Source: Latrodectus hesperus (lineage: Eukaryota; Arthropoda; Arachnida; Araneae; Theridiidae). Taken from it: a stretch of 64,000 bases of DNA. The translations under genes were made by a program, and so were the position numbers. The stretch spans positions 56,012,091-56,076,090 of the forward strand of contig CM075853.1 in assembly GCA_037975125.1 (NCBI GenBank), written 5' to 3'. The notes below the pieces were generated by a model. The model was not told where the DNA came from, searched no databases, and saw only the letters and a program-made list of their open reading frames with translations. Shown here piece after piece: positions 17,130 through 38,799 of this stretch (the first letter of the stretch is position 1; the number at the start of each line of letters is the position of its first letter).

Positions 17130-17600
17130 ATCCATCAAGTTTCCCACAGGAATTCAAACTTTTTTGAGAAATGTGAGGTTGGAAAGCTACCTGAATATTT
17201 TTTCTGTGTTGGTACACTATTGTCTGCAAAAGGAGGCTTGAAAAGTGCTGCTATTTCTACCATACATTGCAGATATCCTCTTGATAAATGGCTCCATGTG
17301 TACATAGATGACTCATCAGAAGATGGTATTAAAAACACTGTTGCTGCATCCTATTTATGTGATTTCAATTGTAGTTACCCTGACAGGAAATATTGTGACA
17401 CTTTTTACAGTAAGATAGTGATAAAATATTTTGCGATCAATAAACTGGAAATTGTTTTGAGCACAGTGTTGCGTTTCTTATCGAGCTGCTATTTTGTCAG
17501 CTGCTCGATAAGAAAGCTGCTCAAGCTGCTATTTTGTCACTTATTATGAAGCTAATTGAGCTTAAAAGTCTAAGAGAAGCAATGCTTTGCAGTAGGTTTT
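17130..17600 (+). pseudogene. Non-LTR retrotransposon RNase H, N-terminal half
   Basis: The plus-strand frame encodes YPLDKWLHVYIDDSSEDG, matching the first catalytic region (usual form YTDGS, here YIDDSS) of RNase H in non-LTR elements of spiders and other arthropods. Further on, DKKAAQAAILSLI corresponds to the third-motif region (SDSKAAI in relatives). Between the two, 17474-17515 forms an inverted repeat and a 16-bp segment, AGCTGCTATTTTGTCA, is duplicated 41 bp apart, showing local rearrangement. The sequence stops resembling RNase H near 17590 and seems to resume at about 18570. Confidence 0.7.
17474..17515. repeat. Inverted repeat inside the RNase H remnant
   Basis: Arms 17474-17489 and 17500-17515 (TTTCTTATCGAGCTGC and its complement with one mismatch) flank a 10-base loop. 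The arm sequence covers the motif-3 region, so it probably arose by a templated copying error in the element. Confidence 0.75.
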
Positions 17601-18559
17601 CAGCCATTGTGACATTTTGGGAATAAGCAGGTTGATAGGCTTACTTAAGCGGTGTATCTCCCGTTAACCTGATTCAACTCTGTCTCTGCGTAAAGACAAA
17701 AGAATAGTTTACGTTGAATTAAAAAAATGAATCTTCGTGTATAGTGATGTAGTAGTAGGTAAGAAGTGGAGTGTCTTGCTTAATAAAAAGAATCTCCAGT
17801 TCCCTTCCTCAATATGTTCGAGTTATTTGCTTTCGCTTGCTTACTAAACATGACTTTTTGTAGAATTTTCATTGCCAATTTTTACGCTAACGGCCTAATT
17901 AATTATTTAATATTTATTCAGAGAAATTTTACACAATAGTGCATACTGTATTACTTTCCTTAAAAATGTCTACATTAAAAATTCGTATTTAGTTAAAACA
18001 ATGTGAAAAATATATTTAAAGTACATATAGGCTTTAACATAAAGGTTATAATTGAATAAATATTTTTATAAAAGGGATTTTGGATTGATATTTTGACTCA
18101 AAGATTTAAAATTATAAAGAATAATAATTTATAACTTTTATATAAATTTATAACGGCTATTCCTATTGCAGAAATTTTCATATAAATACATACGCTGAAA
18201 AATGTATTTCTGATGTATTTAATGGCACACTAGGAATTCCTTAAGAGGACAGCATATTTCTTTTAATGTAATTGTTCTACAACATTCCAATGCATTTAAT
18301 ATGTGTTATTAAGATAAGAAAATAATTACAGGAAATTAATTGGTATAAAATTTTATTAATTTGCTTACATGGAATTTTCATCTGAATAATAATTAAAATT
18401 CAATCAATGAATAATACATGGAATTTCACATCTGCAAGTTTTTATAGACTCTTAGAGACCACCATCAGGTCTCTCTTCAATTGCTCCTAGCAGTATTGGG
18501 TCTGTTTATCTCTGTTGTTGCTCAACTGTTGTTGCTGTTTATCTTTGTTGTTGCTGTTA
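17600..18559. other. Unclassified DNA separating two RNase H halves
   Basis: About 960 bp with no recognised domain, moderately AT-rich at the left and strongly AT-rich in the middle. At the right, 18500-18560 has TTGTTG-type repeats. It may be an insertion into the non-LTR element; I see no clear terminal repeats or target duplication. Confidence 0.4.
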
Positions 18560-19108
18560 ACTATTGCTCAAATGGCAAATAGTTCTCTACTTGAAGAGGG
18601 ACGTCAAATTGTGCTGCAATGGATACCCAGCCACTGTGGTAACGCGGGAAATGACGCAGCTGACAAATTGGCAAAGGCCGGCTCAGATCTACAACAGTCT
18701 TCTCCAGCCTTGGAGTACCATACTGTTAAAAGGCTTATTAATTCAAATATAGCCTCCTATCGTAGAAATGTTTTCAAGATGAGCATAAAGGGGAAAGCAT
18801 GGGCTTCCTTACTAACAAAGTCTATTCCGCGTAACCTCCACAGAGCTATGGGAGTGGCAAATTTTTGCCTTAAAACTGGGTATGATTATCTGCAAAAACA
18901 CCTTCACCGTTTGGGTTTGAAGGACTCTCCGATATGCCCTTTTTATGGACTAGAGGACATGACTGGTGACCACCTTTACACTTGCCCTGGACTTTCGGAC
19001 GTAGCAGTTAGAAATTCTGTGGAAGATGACTTTTCATTCACCTCAAGATTGTATTGGGCTGCCCGACAGAGACTGATGGTTGAAAAACCAAAGTCGGGCG
19101 ATGGATAA
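18560..19108 (+). pseudogene. Non-LTR retrotransposon RNase H, C-terminal half with zinc-finger-like tail
   Basis: The frame includes an ATG at 18571 and runs to a stop at 19106-19108. IVLQWIPSHCGNAGNDAADK is the last RNase H motif, including the final catalytic Asp. The tail has CPFYGLEDMTGDHLYTCPGL, a degraded CCHC-type knuckle in which the second Cys is Tyr. The frame is open for about 180 codons but lacks the first half of the RNase H and the whole reverse transcriptase, so it cannot act alone. Codon use and motif register agree with the fragment at 17.1-17.6 kb, suggesting one element interrupted by about 1 kb. Annotation pipelines may call it a host RNase H-like gene; I regard that as wrong. 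Confidence 0.8.
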
Positions 19109-19119
19109 AAAAACATTTG

Positions 19120-29455
<10,336 letters not shown>

Positions 29456-29705
29456 TTCTGAAGAAAAATATTTTTATCAATTATAACTTTAATCTTAAAT
29501 ATAATATGTTAAAATATTTTATATTGTATAAATTTAATAATGCAATAGGAATAATTACTCTGTATAACCCAAAATGAATTTTCTGAAGAAAAATGTTTTT
29601 GTTAATTATAACTTAAATCTTAGCTATAATATGTTAAAATATTTTATATTATATAAATTTAATAATGCAATAGGAATAATTACTGTGTAAAAATCAAAAT
29701 AAATT
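29456..29705. repeat. 125-bp tandem duplication, two copies
   Basis: Copy one (29456-29580) and copy two (29581-29705) both start TTCTGAAGAAAAAT and share a long block ending GGAATAATTACT, with roughly ten differences. The divergence implies an old duplication rather than an assembly artefact. Confidence 0.85.
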
Positions 29706-32695
29706 TTCATAATAAAAAATATTACATAAATATTATTAATAAAGTATAAGTAATATATATTTAAAAATTTATATTTTCATAGAAAATGTAGTATTCTTTG
29801 ATATAACAAAATTAACACTTAAAAATGCTTTACTTGTCTACTGTAAGATAATATATCTTATTTATTACTCATTAATTTTAAATCTCTAGAAAAAAGGTAT
29901 AAAAAAACATTATTTTTATCGTCCATAATTTTCTTTTAATACACACACAAATTACATTGATTGAAACGAAATTTTTAATTAATTTAATTTAAATATTTAC
30001 TAACATTTATCCTGACAATAAAAAGACATGGATTTACTAAAAATCAAATGCATCAGAATGTAATGTATATTTTGAAACACAAAGGTTTAGAAAAAGAGGA
30101 AACTAATGATATATTACTGATAAAAAAAACCAAAAAATACTAATTTTTGCTTCTATAATTTAGTTTTAGTTAATTAAAGAACACAGACTTTTAAAAGATA
30201 AAACACAAAATACTCAGCTTTTTTGTTACATTTATTGTATTCTGTACACTATTAAAATATTGAATGGAACTGCAGTAAAACAGAGTAAATATATATTCTC
30301 TTACAACCTAAAACTCAATAAATCATAAAATGTTAAAGTTAACACTCTAAACAAATCGCAGTATATACAGTTTAATTGAAATCAAATATTTTTCACTCAA
30401 TCTAACACCAAGAAAGATTTATCTAAAATAATAAATAAATTAATTCCATTTGAAACTCTTCAAATAATGACAATTACACGATTTTTAAAGCGTATTTCTT
30501 TCACTTAGACCATGAAGTGCATGGAAGAGTGGAACATATATAATTAATGTCGTAAAATATACAAAGTTGCTTATAGTAGTGAAAAAAGAAAATTAAAGTT
30601 TAAAAATCTCTTAATATTTCCTTTTCAATACCTAATAAACAAAAGATGTAAACTTTCTGCATATTTAGAAACACTATTGTGAATATATAAAATAAGTGTT
30701 TATGGTTAGTCATTAAAAATGTTCGGACATATTTATATTTTCATCAATTTACTGGATTTGAAAATTATTATAATTCTTTTTTAGAGTAAATGTTCCTCTT
30801 TAAAAATTGATTCTAAAAAGATATTTTGCTAGAAAATTATATAAACATTTCTATCTGGTTAAATGCGACATTTTCTTGAGTAACATAATTTCGAAAATAA
30901 AAATTCATTAAAAAAATTATTAATTAGATGCTTAAACCTATTTAAGTACAATGAGAGGCACTTTCTTGTAACAATATTTTCAGTAATCTTTCCAAAGAAT
31001 GATTAAAATAATTTAAATTGAAAATCAGGAATAATAACAAAACATAAAGATAAAGCTAAACATGTATTTAAATCTGCTACTGAAATAAATATTTTTTTAA
31101 GTTTCCAACTTTAAGATTATAATTCTAATATCAGCTTAAGAAATTATTTTTTATTGCAATGAGATTTAAATTAATTTTTCATCACAAATATGTAGAATTA
31201 CCTTACAAAATCATAATTACTAATCATTGAAAATTACCAATTCAATAATATTTATTTCTTTTGTTTATATAATCTTAAGTAACCATTATCCATTAAATTT
31301 TACCATTTCTGTTACTTCAAATGACTGAAATTTTGCTCTTATTTAATAATGTCTATGATTTGTTTCAAAATATCGATGTCATTATTGGATTGTAATTGCG
31401 ATGTATTAAAATTTGTTATAATTAGCCAATTTAATGTGTGAAACATTATATTCCATGATTTCATATTGAATTCTTTCTTCTAGCAATACATAAAAATCTC
31501 TCTTTACATGTAAATGGATATTATTCATTGAAATGAAATGAATATCTGATAAAAAAACTATATCTTTGAATTTCGTTTAAAGTTACATTTAAGATAATAT
31601 ATATAAAATAGAAAAATAAAGTCTGTGTTTTGAAAAAATATTCTGCTTCTAAGAATTCATTCAATAAGTTTATTTTTTTGAAAAAAATATTGAAAAGTGA
31701 AAAATAAAAACAAACAGTGAATTCTTTGTAAATACATTAAACATTTACTTATTTAAAATTCATGTTGTATCTTTTATGGAAACAAACAAAATATTTTATT
31801 TTATCTCATATACATACATGAGCAGTGCATAATAAATATAATTGCATCTGAAAGTTTACTTTTTTTCTGTTTTGATATATCATTTTATTACTATTAAATT
31901 CTTTTTATAAATTTTTCTTGACTTTCATAATCAAGGTGATTTGTTGAAAATGCTTGAAATATACCCTTGAAGTTACTTAATTTATTACTCTCTTGTGTCA
32001 ATTTAAAATCACAAATAATTAGATACATTTTTACTTATGATTAATCGTCTCTTTCATGGAAGAATATTTCATAGATTGATTACTGTATTTACTGCCTCAA
32101 GAAATGGACATAGGATTGTTTCAACTATCACTTTTTTAAATATAATATTCCATGCACACTCAATCCAACACTCAACCCAAGTAGGATTTCATTTTCTTTT
32201 AGTTCAAAGATACCAGATTCAAAAAATTTGAAACTTTTCTATTGGGACAATTTATGCAAGAGAATAATTATATTATATTCTATACGGATTGCAAGAAAAA
32301 CACAGTACTATTTTCATTAAATTTGTGGCCTTCTTGTCTCATAATATGCGGTGTTACTGATTATCAATATTTTTGCTCATAAAAGATATTATGTCTTTAC
32401 CAACCAAAGCATTACTATGCTCATTTTGCTAAAAAATGTCCCTTTTGCATAAATATAAATTTTATCGTACTTCCTTTTTTAAATTTAATTGTTTTAAATA
32501 TCTGAAATTGAAAATTACATAATTACTACATGTACAATTTAATAATTTATCAAAATAAATTTTAATACTTATTAAATAATATTTTTATTTCATATGTACA
32601 TACCTCAACTGAGTTACTTAGGTAGCGAAACATTATAATACAGAGAAAATACTTTTTATTTTAAAAATCCTAAATAATTTTCAAAATTTTCAAAA
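29706..32695. other. AT-rich non-coding DNA
   Basis: No gene or repeat recognised. A slightly GC-richer patch at 32030-32235 has one 64-codon frame without a motif I can name. Confidence 0.6.
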
Positions 32696-32751
32696 AAACA
32701 TTTACATTATTATCAAAGTTTTTGGGACCTTTAATAATAATGTAAATGTTT
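32696..32751. repeat. Inverted repeat, 23-bp arms
   Basis: Arms 32696-32718 and 32729-32751 (outer sequence AAACATTTACATTATTAT) are complementary at 22 of 23 positions, with a 10-base loop TTTTTGGGAC. A further partial copy of the arm (TAATGTAAATGTTA) follows immediately before the TA array. Confidence 0.85.
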
Positions 32752-32768
32752 GTAATGTAATGTAAATG

Positions 32769-32769
<1 letters not shown>

Positions 32770-32862
<93 letters not shown>
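32770..32862. repeat. (AT)n microsatellite
   Basis: About 93 bp of AT dinucleotide directly beside the 23-bp hairpin. Confidence 0.98.
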
Positions 32863-32865
<3 letters not shown>

Positions 32866-34185
32866 TGAAAACAACATTAAACGATTTGTTAAGAACATCA
32901 AAGTATTTTATTTAAAATGTTTTCCTATAGTATGTTAAACTCTTAGATGAAATGCAAATCACATACTAGTCAACGCATGGTTTGGAATAAACTGTCTGAC
33001 TCTAATTTAGATGCACATATACATATGTATGGAATGTGTCTTTGAAGCCTGAAGCTGCAGTTAAGTTATAGTCACTACAGAATTACCTAACAATAGGCAT
33101 TGCGTTTGGTATTCTACATGCAGGTATTCTAATTTTGTTGACAGAAATTTTCAAATAGATATACATATATGTGTATGTATACAAAACATATATTAGAAAT
33201 TTTGCATTTTACTCGATTGAATAAGAAGCTACTGAAGGTAAATATTTTTGAACTGTAAAAAAACATACTATAATGAAATAAAAAATATTAAATTCATATT
33301 TAATAGTTTTAAATTCATTATGATTAACATTTGTAATTTGTATAGGTTTATATTCCTTGTATTTTAAATAAATTTTATTTTTTGATCTTCATCAATCTCA
33401 TCATTTAATTTTAAAATGATATAAAATTATTAGTGCAGATTAGAAATTATTTTCAAAAAAAAAATAATTCTGTTCATTTCACTAATATATAAATAACATT
33501 TTTTCTAACTGACTTCATTGAACTGCTAGATTATTCTGAAAAATTCCATTGAGGATTTCAGCGATTAACTGTGAATTTAAGAGCATTTAATTGATATTTA
33601 CTAATCATACAGTAATAAAAAAACTAAATAAGTAATTCTCTAAATTTCAGAAATAGAAATATGAAAACTACTTTCATTCTTAATGTTTTTTCAAGCAAAT
33701 GAAAACTCTTAAAAGAAACTTCCAAGAATTTGAATCAGAGTCAGATGATAAAACAAAGTTTAAATTATTGGAAAATTTATTTCAATAAACTTTTCAACAC
33801 ACATAATTATGAAGATGATTAATGAAAATTTAGTTCATATAAATTTTATTTTTTATCCTATTTGTAATGAATATTATATATGAAGTATAATTTTAAATTT
33901 TTAAGCTATTTCCTTCTAAAATAGTGTTTTTTGTTGATTATATAATTTTCGAATTAAGTAAAAAAATTCAAAAATGAAAATGATCAAACATCAGTTTAAA
34001 TGTGTTGATGGAAAACATTTATATATGTGTGTGTAACTTACACTGCATAACATTGCAAATTCTTGCTAAATACAGTGCACGTGCACGACAAGTAAGTTTT
34101 GAAAAACCAGTAATATGAAGAAAAACACGTAATAAATAAGAAATGATTGTCCATCATGTTACATTTAAAAATAATTTATAGTATG
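32863..34185. other. AT-rich non-coding DNA
   Basis: No feature recognised. A patch at 32960-33130 is somewhat richer in GC but shows no frame or motif. Confidence 0.6.
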
Positions 34186-35050
34186 AGGATTGTTTCGAAA
34201 GTTTAGTTTCTATCAACTTTCAGCCGCAATTCATTCAATTACCCTTCCAAACATTTTTATTTTGCATGAAATGACAGGAGGCAAATATCCAGGTAATCCA
34301 GTTATACCTTCAAAAGCATGTTGTCTAAGCTCGAATCAGTATCAGCATACTCCTCAATGCGTTAACATGAGAGAAATGGATTTTAGCATCAGATTGAAGA
34401 AAGGATCATGTTAACAGATGTGGATTATATCATCCACATATCATTTCTTCATTTTACTTGCTGCCAACACTGACGGCTAATGGTAATCTTGAATTGTCAA
34501 AAATTACAATTTAAACTAAGAATCCATATCGTTGAGCAGTAATGTTCTGTTCAGTTGCAGCTGGTAGCTGTTATTGATTAAACAATAATGCGATTGAAAA
34601 CACTACATTTTTCTATAGAAGTCAGCATGACTTCGACACCTTTCCAAGTAACGCCACTGTATTCTTGACTCAACAGTAACATTCTGAACCATTTTCTGGA
34701 ATATAGGCAATTGAGATGGCAATTAGAAGACTAGTTCTGCTCTATATGTAGCAGCATAATTTCGCAGCAAGATATCAACAAAAAACGGAGTCACCAGCGC
34801 TAGCCTGAGGATGTGTTAAACACTGTTTTCTGACATCTTAGTAGCATAACCACGATTCCTGGAACAAGATAAATTACTTTCTAACAAATATCTTCACTAC
34901 AGCCGGTTTACAGTTGAAATATTTCTGTTAACCGGCTGTAGCAAATTGTCTGGACCATTCATGTTGAAGTGTCTATCCGTTGACCGGAAAACTGGCATTT
35001 TCAATCCATTTACTAAGATTCTGATGTCCTCTTTCTACTAGATGTTGTTA
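34186..35050. other. Unclassified GC-richer segment
   Basis: About 860 bp with clearly higher GC than either flank, holding short fragments of open frame on both strands (for example 34190-34414 plus) broken by stops. The composition suggests a decayed mobile element or a pseudogene. I could not assign a family. It contains the hairpin at 34897-34941. Confidence 0.4.
34897..34941. repeat. Inverted repeat, 17-bp arms, GC-containing
   Basis: CTACAGCCGGTTTACAG (34897-34913) and CTGTTAACCGGCTGTAG (34925-34941) pair at 16 of 17 positions across an 11-base loop. The GC-containing arms make chance pairing improbable. Confidence 0.9.
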
Positions 35051-38000
35051 CTGTGTAAATTATAATTTCTTTATTTTTTCTTACAAAATACTTTGACAAC
35101 ATAACTAAAAAACTAGAAATTTGGTATAAATAAAAACAGGATAGTTTTATGTTATGTTGACTTATCATGTACTTTTATTTACAATTTTTATGAAGTTTTT
35201 TACTATTATAACTCCATCCAAAATATTAAATAAATTACAAAATACAACCCTGTGTGTGGAAGATTGTATTGGTGGCAGATTAGAGTTTTATAATTTATCA
35301 GAAACCCAAAGCACATTAAGTTTTGCTGGATGGAACTTACCATTTTACAAGCCTGTTGATACGTAAAACTCTCACAAAAACTTTTTTATTTATGTAAGTA
35401 AAACATATATTTAATATAATAAAAAATGTATTTAATCTTATGATATCCAGTACAAATAATGTTAATAAATATAAAATCTTACAGACTTAAATCTTTAATA
35501 TCAAAACTAAATGAAATGAAATAAAGCAAATAAAGCTGATTGAATTAGTAAATGAATAAAGTAAATTAATAAATTACTTAAATGGTATATATTGACCTAG
35601 TACTTCAAAGTTATTAGTACTTGTTGTAAAAAGAACAAAAAAATTTTCAAAACTTACAAAATTGGTTTCATACTGTGTCCAATAATGTTTTGCAAGCACG
35701 TAGTTAATATATTTCACAAAATAGATACCACTTGTGGTCTATTTCTCATCATTCCTCAATAGACTTTTCAGGAAATTGTTAATTCATGCCTCTTGTAGTC
35801 CGTAAGAAACTTTTAAGTGTTGATCAATTCTGAAAGTACCTTCTATATAAATGCTATTAGTTCAATTACTTTGCATATCATTATAGAATTTGATGTGATA
35901 TTAACTACATATTGAAACCTTTTAAAATTAATTTTTTCAACAAATTTCATAGTTTATTAAATACTTAAAAAATTTCGTAGATAAACAATTTTGTCTCAAG
36001 TTAAGTGAATTTATTTTTGTTTTAAAACGAATAAATTTAATTAAATGAATAGTTTTATATAAATCTTAATTATTTATATTATTTGAAAACACAAAAAGGC
36101 AATAATTTTTATATTTAAAAAATAAATATATTTTGTTTTAATTTTTCTAAGAATAAAAGCAATTTTGTTTCCTTAAAATGTCAATTTTTGTAGTTAACGA
36201 TGTACATAATATGAAAAGAAGCAATTGTTGAACTACTTAGAAATAGCAAACAAATTGATTTTCTTTGAAATTTATCTCTATAATGCAAAATAAAAAAGAA
36301 TAATTTAAAAGATATTGTGGTAAGTATCTTTAAATTTCCTAATATGACGTTTTGTTTTAAAACTTCCTTTAATGAACACTTGTTTTTAGTCTTAAATACG
36401 TTTGTGCAAAGTTAGTTTTATGAATTATCCAAACTGATAGTTTTGATATCACAGTTACTTTGTATAAAATACTAACAAGTGTAATTAATTAGTTTTGCAA
36501 CCCGATATTTAAAATAGTATTACAAATCATGTGGAAAATTCTTATGTTGTTTCATAAACTTTAGTTTCTTACTTTTCTTGAATTCTATTAAAACTTTAAA
36601 TAATGTGGTTCAAAATGCAGGAAATATTTCTTGCGATTCGGGATAAAACGCGTATACCATATGTAAATAAAATATTTAGAATTAGGAAATTTAAATATAA
36701 TTAGAAATTTTAAACGAAAATGCGTTTCTCTTAAATATATTATGAAAATTGCTTTTTTATTTTGGTTGAACTATGCAAATAATTAAGGAGTGGAATAAAA
36801 AAATAATCTTATATTTTCATTTTATTTTTCTATATTTTCAAATTCTCCATGAGAAGTAATTTATTACAAACAAAAGAATATTGTATGTTTTTAAAATTAT
36901 CACGGATTAAGGCATTAAAATATTAAGCTTTTTATTTCAAATATTATAATTCTTTAAATTGTTTGTTTTTCGAATGATAGTTATGAATGAGATTTAATTA
37001 TAAAGATTAAAAGGAAAATTATTTTGTCAAATTTATACATTTAATTCATATGCAAATTATCAATGTTATTCAATAGTGTTTCATATTCATTCAACTTAGT
37101 TTACCAAAAGGTTTGAATTTCTTATGGTCTAGATATTGTAAATAATACAATCTACATACTGCAAGAAGTTTTAGAAGTTAAAAACTGTGGAAACTAAAGA
37201 AAATATATATTAATTCCGAATTTCAAATTATTTCTCGAATTTCATGTGACTTTAAAATATTTTTAACATTAAGTTTGTGCAAACAGTGTATATTAAGATT
37301 TTCAGAATGGCAGCTGATTTTTGGACTTAAGATTAAACATTTTTGTCTACATGTATATTAGAAATTTATTAAAAACATTTCTATATTCGTAATATATTTT
37401 TAAGATTTTTTGTATTTTGCCAACCTTGATTCTTATTTAAAATAATTTTACATTACATTACAATTGCAGTATCAAGGAGAAGTAATCTTATATGTTTCAA
37501 ATGTATACAGATGAAAAAAGAAGTAATTGAATATGTAAATGATTTTTGAATTTGGATGACGTGGAAAAGACCAACAATATCTGAAGAAATGCTCGAAGGA
37601 AAAGTTGTCGATTGGATTTCACATTTGAAAATCACTTTGTAAATTGGAATTTTCTTAAAATATCATAATATGCCTGAAATAAGAATAAAAAGAAATGTTC
37701 ACCAACACACAAAAATCAGTATTCAATAAAACAGCTTCATTTCATATTGAGAGGGTGGATTATCACATTCCATGATATTGACACATGCACTGGTCTAATT
37801 TTAATTATAGTACATTAGGAATATAAAATTATGGAATGAATGTTTTGCTAAGGAATATATGGAAATGATAAATACCATTTCAATACACTCCCGTCATAAA
37901 TAGTCGTGAGAGCATGTATATAAAGTGGCCGGCTTTTCAAAAGTGTACAAACTCATTATGGGGCATTAATCAGATAATGGGATTGAACAAACGATCGTAC

Positions 38001-38399
38001 TGTGCGGCGACATTTTTTTTTCTTTATAAAATATATAAGAAAGCTGCAAATCTGCAACATCCATCTCACATTACTCAATAGTGACAGAATTCAAACTCTG
38101 AATAATGTGCTCTAAGCATATTGATCCGAGCAATTTTAATCAGAGTTCCATGGCTTTTGAAGCAGCAGCATGAATTAATAGCATGACAACCATTTCTTTG
38201 ACCTTACTTGACATCATTGAAAACAAAGACAAACTCTGTGCCCTCAAATTTGAACAGAAGTACCAAAAATTTGTTACTGATCCAAATATGAGAGTTTCAG
38301 ATCTGTATGCAACATTCAAATGACTATATACGTGTCTGGATATTTTGTTGAGATTCACCACTATGTTCTATTCGATGTACTCATAAATACTTTGCATTT
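35051..38399. other. AT-rich DNA with low-content patches
   Basis: Mostly AT-rich. Patches at 35150-35370, 37450-37640 and 37880-38390 have mixed composition and short frames without a recognisable domain. The last patch may be the 5' portion of the Tc1 relic that follows, but I cannot read transposase motifs in it. Confidence 0.5.
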
Positions 38400-38790
38400 G
38401 GTGTGATCATATAGGCAACCATTGCGTATATGCGGAGTACACCTTTGGTTTGGTTTCACTGAATTGTGAACAGGCATTAATTAAATTTCTGACAGTTCAA
38501 GTTTGATGAATGTTCCCGATTTTTGAGGTTGGAAAATAGTCATTTTCAATACGACAATGTAAATACTTTTTTGTGTTGTTGTGTTCTTGCTTTCTTTAGT
38601 GAAAAAAATATTCGATTGCTGTCTTGGTCTTCCAGGTCTTCAAACCAATCATTGATTGAAAATAACTTGACACAGATTGCTGTAAAACCATTACATCTTC
38701 CTTGCTGATAAATTTAATAAAATATGGAATATCCTAGAATCACCATGGAATGATTTGACCATGTATCTCATCAAAGCATAGTTAGTCTTT
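38400..38790 (+). pseudogene. Tc1-like DD34E transposase, C-terminal remnant
   Basis: ATIAYMRSTPLVWFH near 38415-38460 corresponds to the strand before the second catalytic Asp. After a frameshift, FQYDNVN supplies that Asp (38553-38555) and SWSSRSSNQSLIEN the catalytic Glu (38658-38660), with exactly 34 residues between them, the Tc1 signature. A further shifted piece, PWNDLTMYLIKA (38735-38790), matches the C-terminal region. The first catalytic Asp and the DNA-binding domain are not seen. Several frameshifts and stops make it inactive. Terminal repeats were not found. Confidence 0.75.
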
Positions 38791-38799
38791 ATGCCTAAA

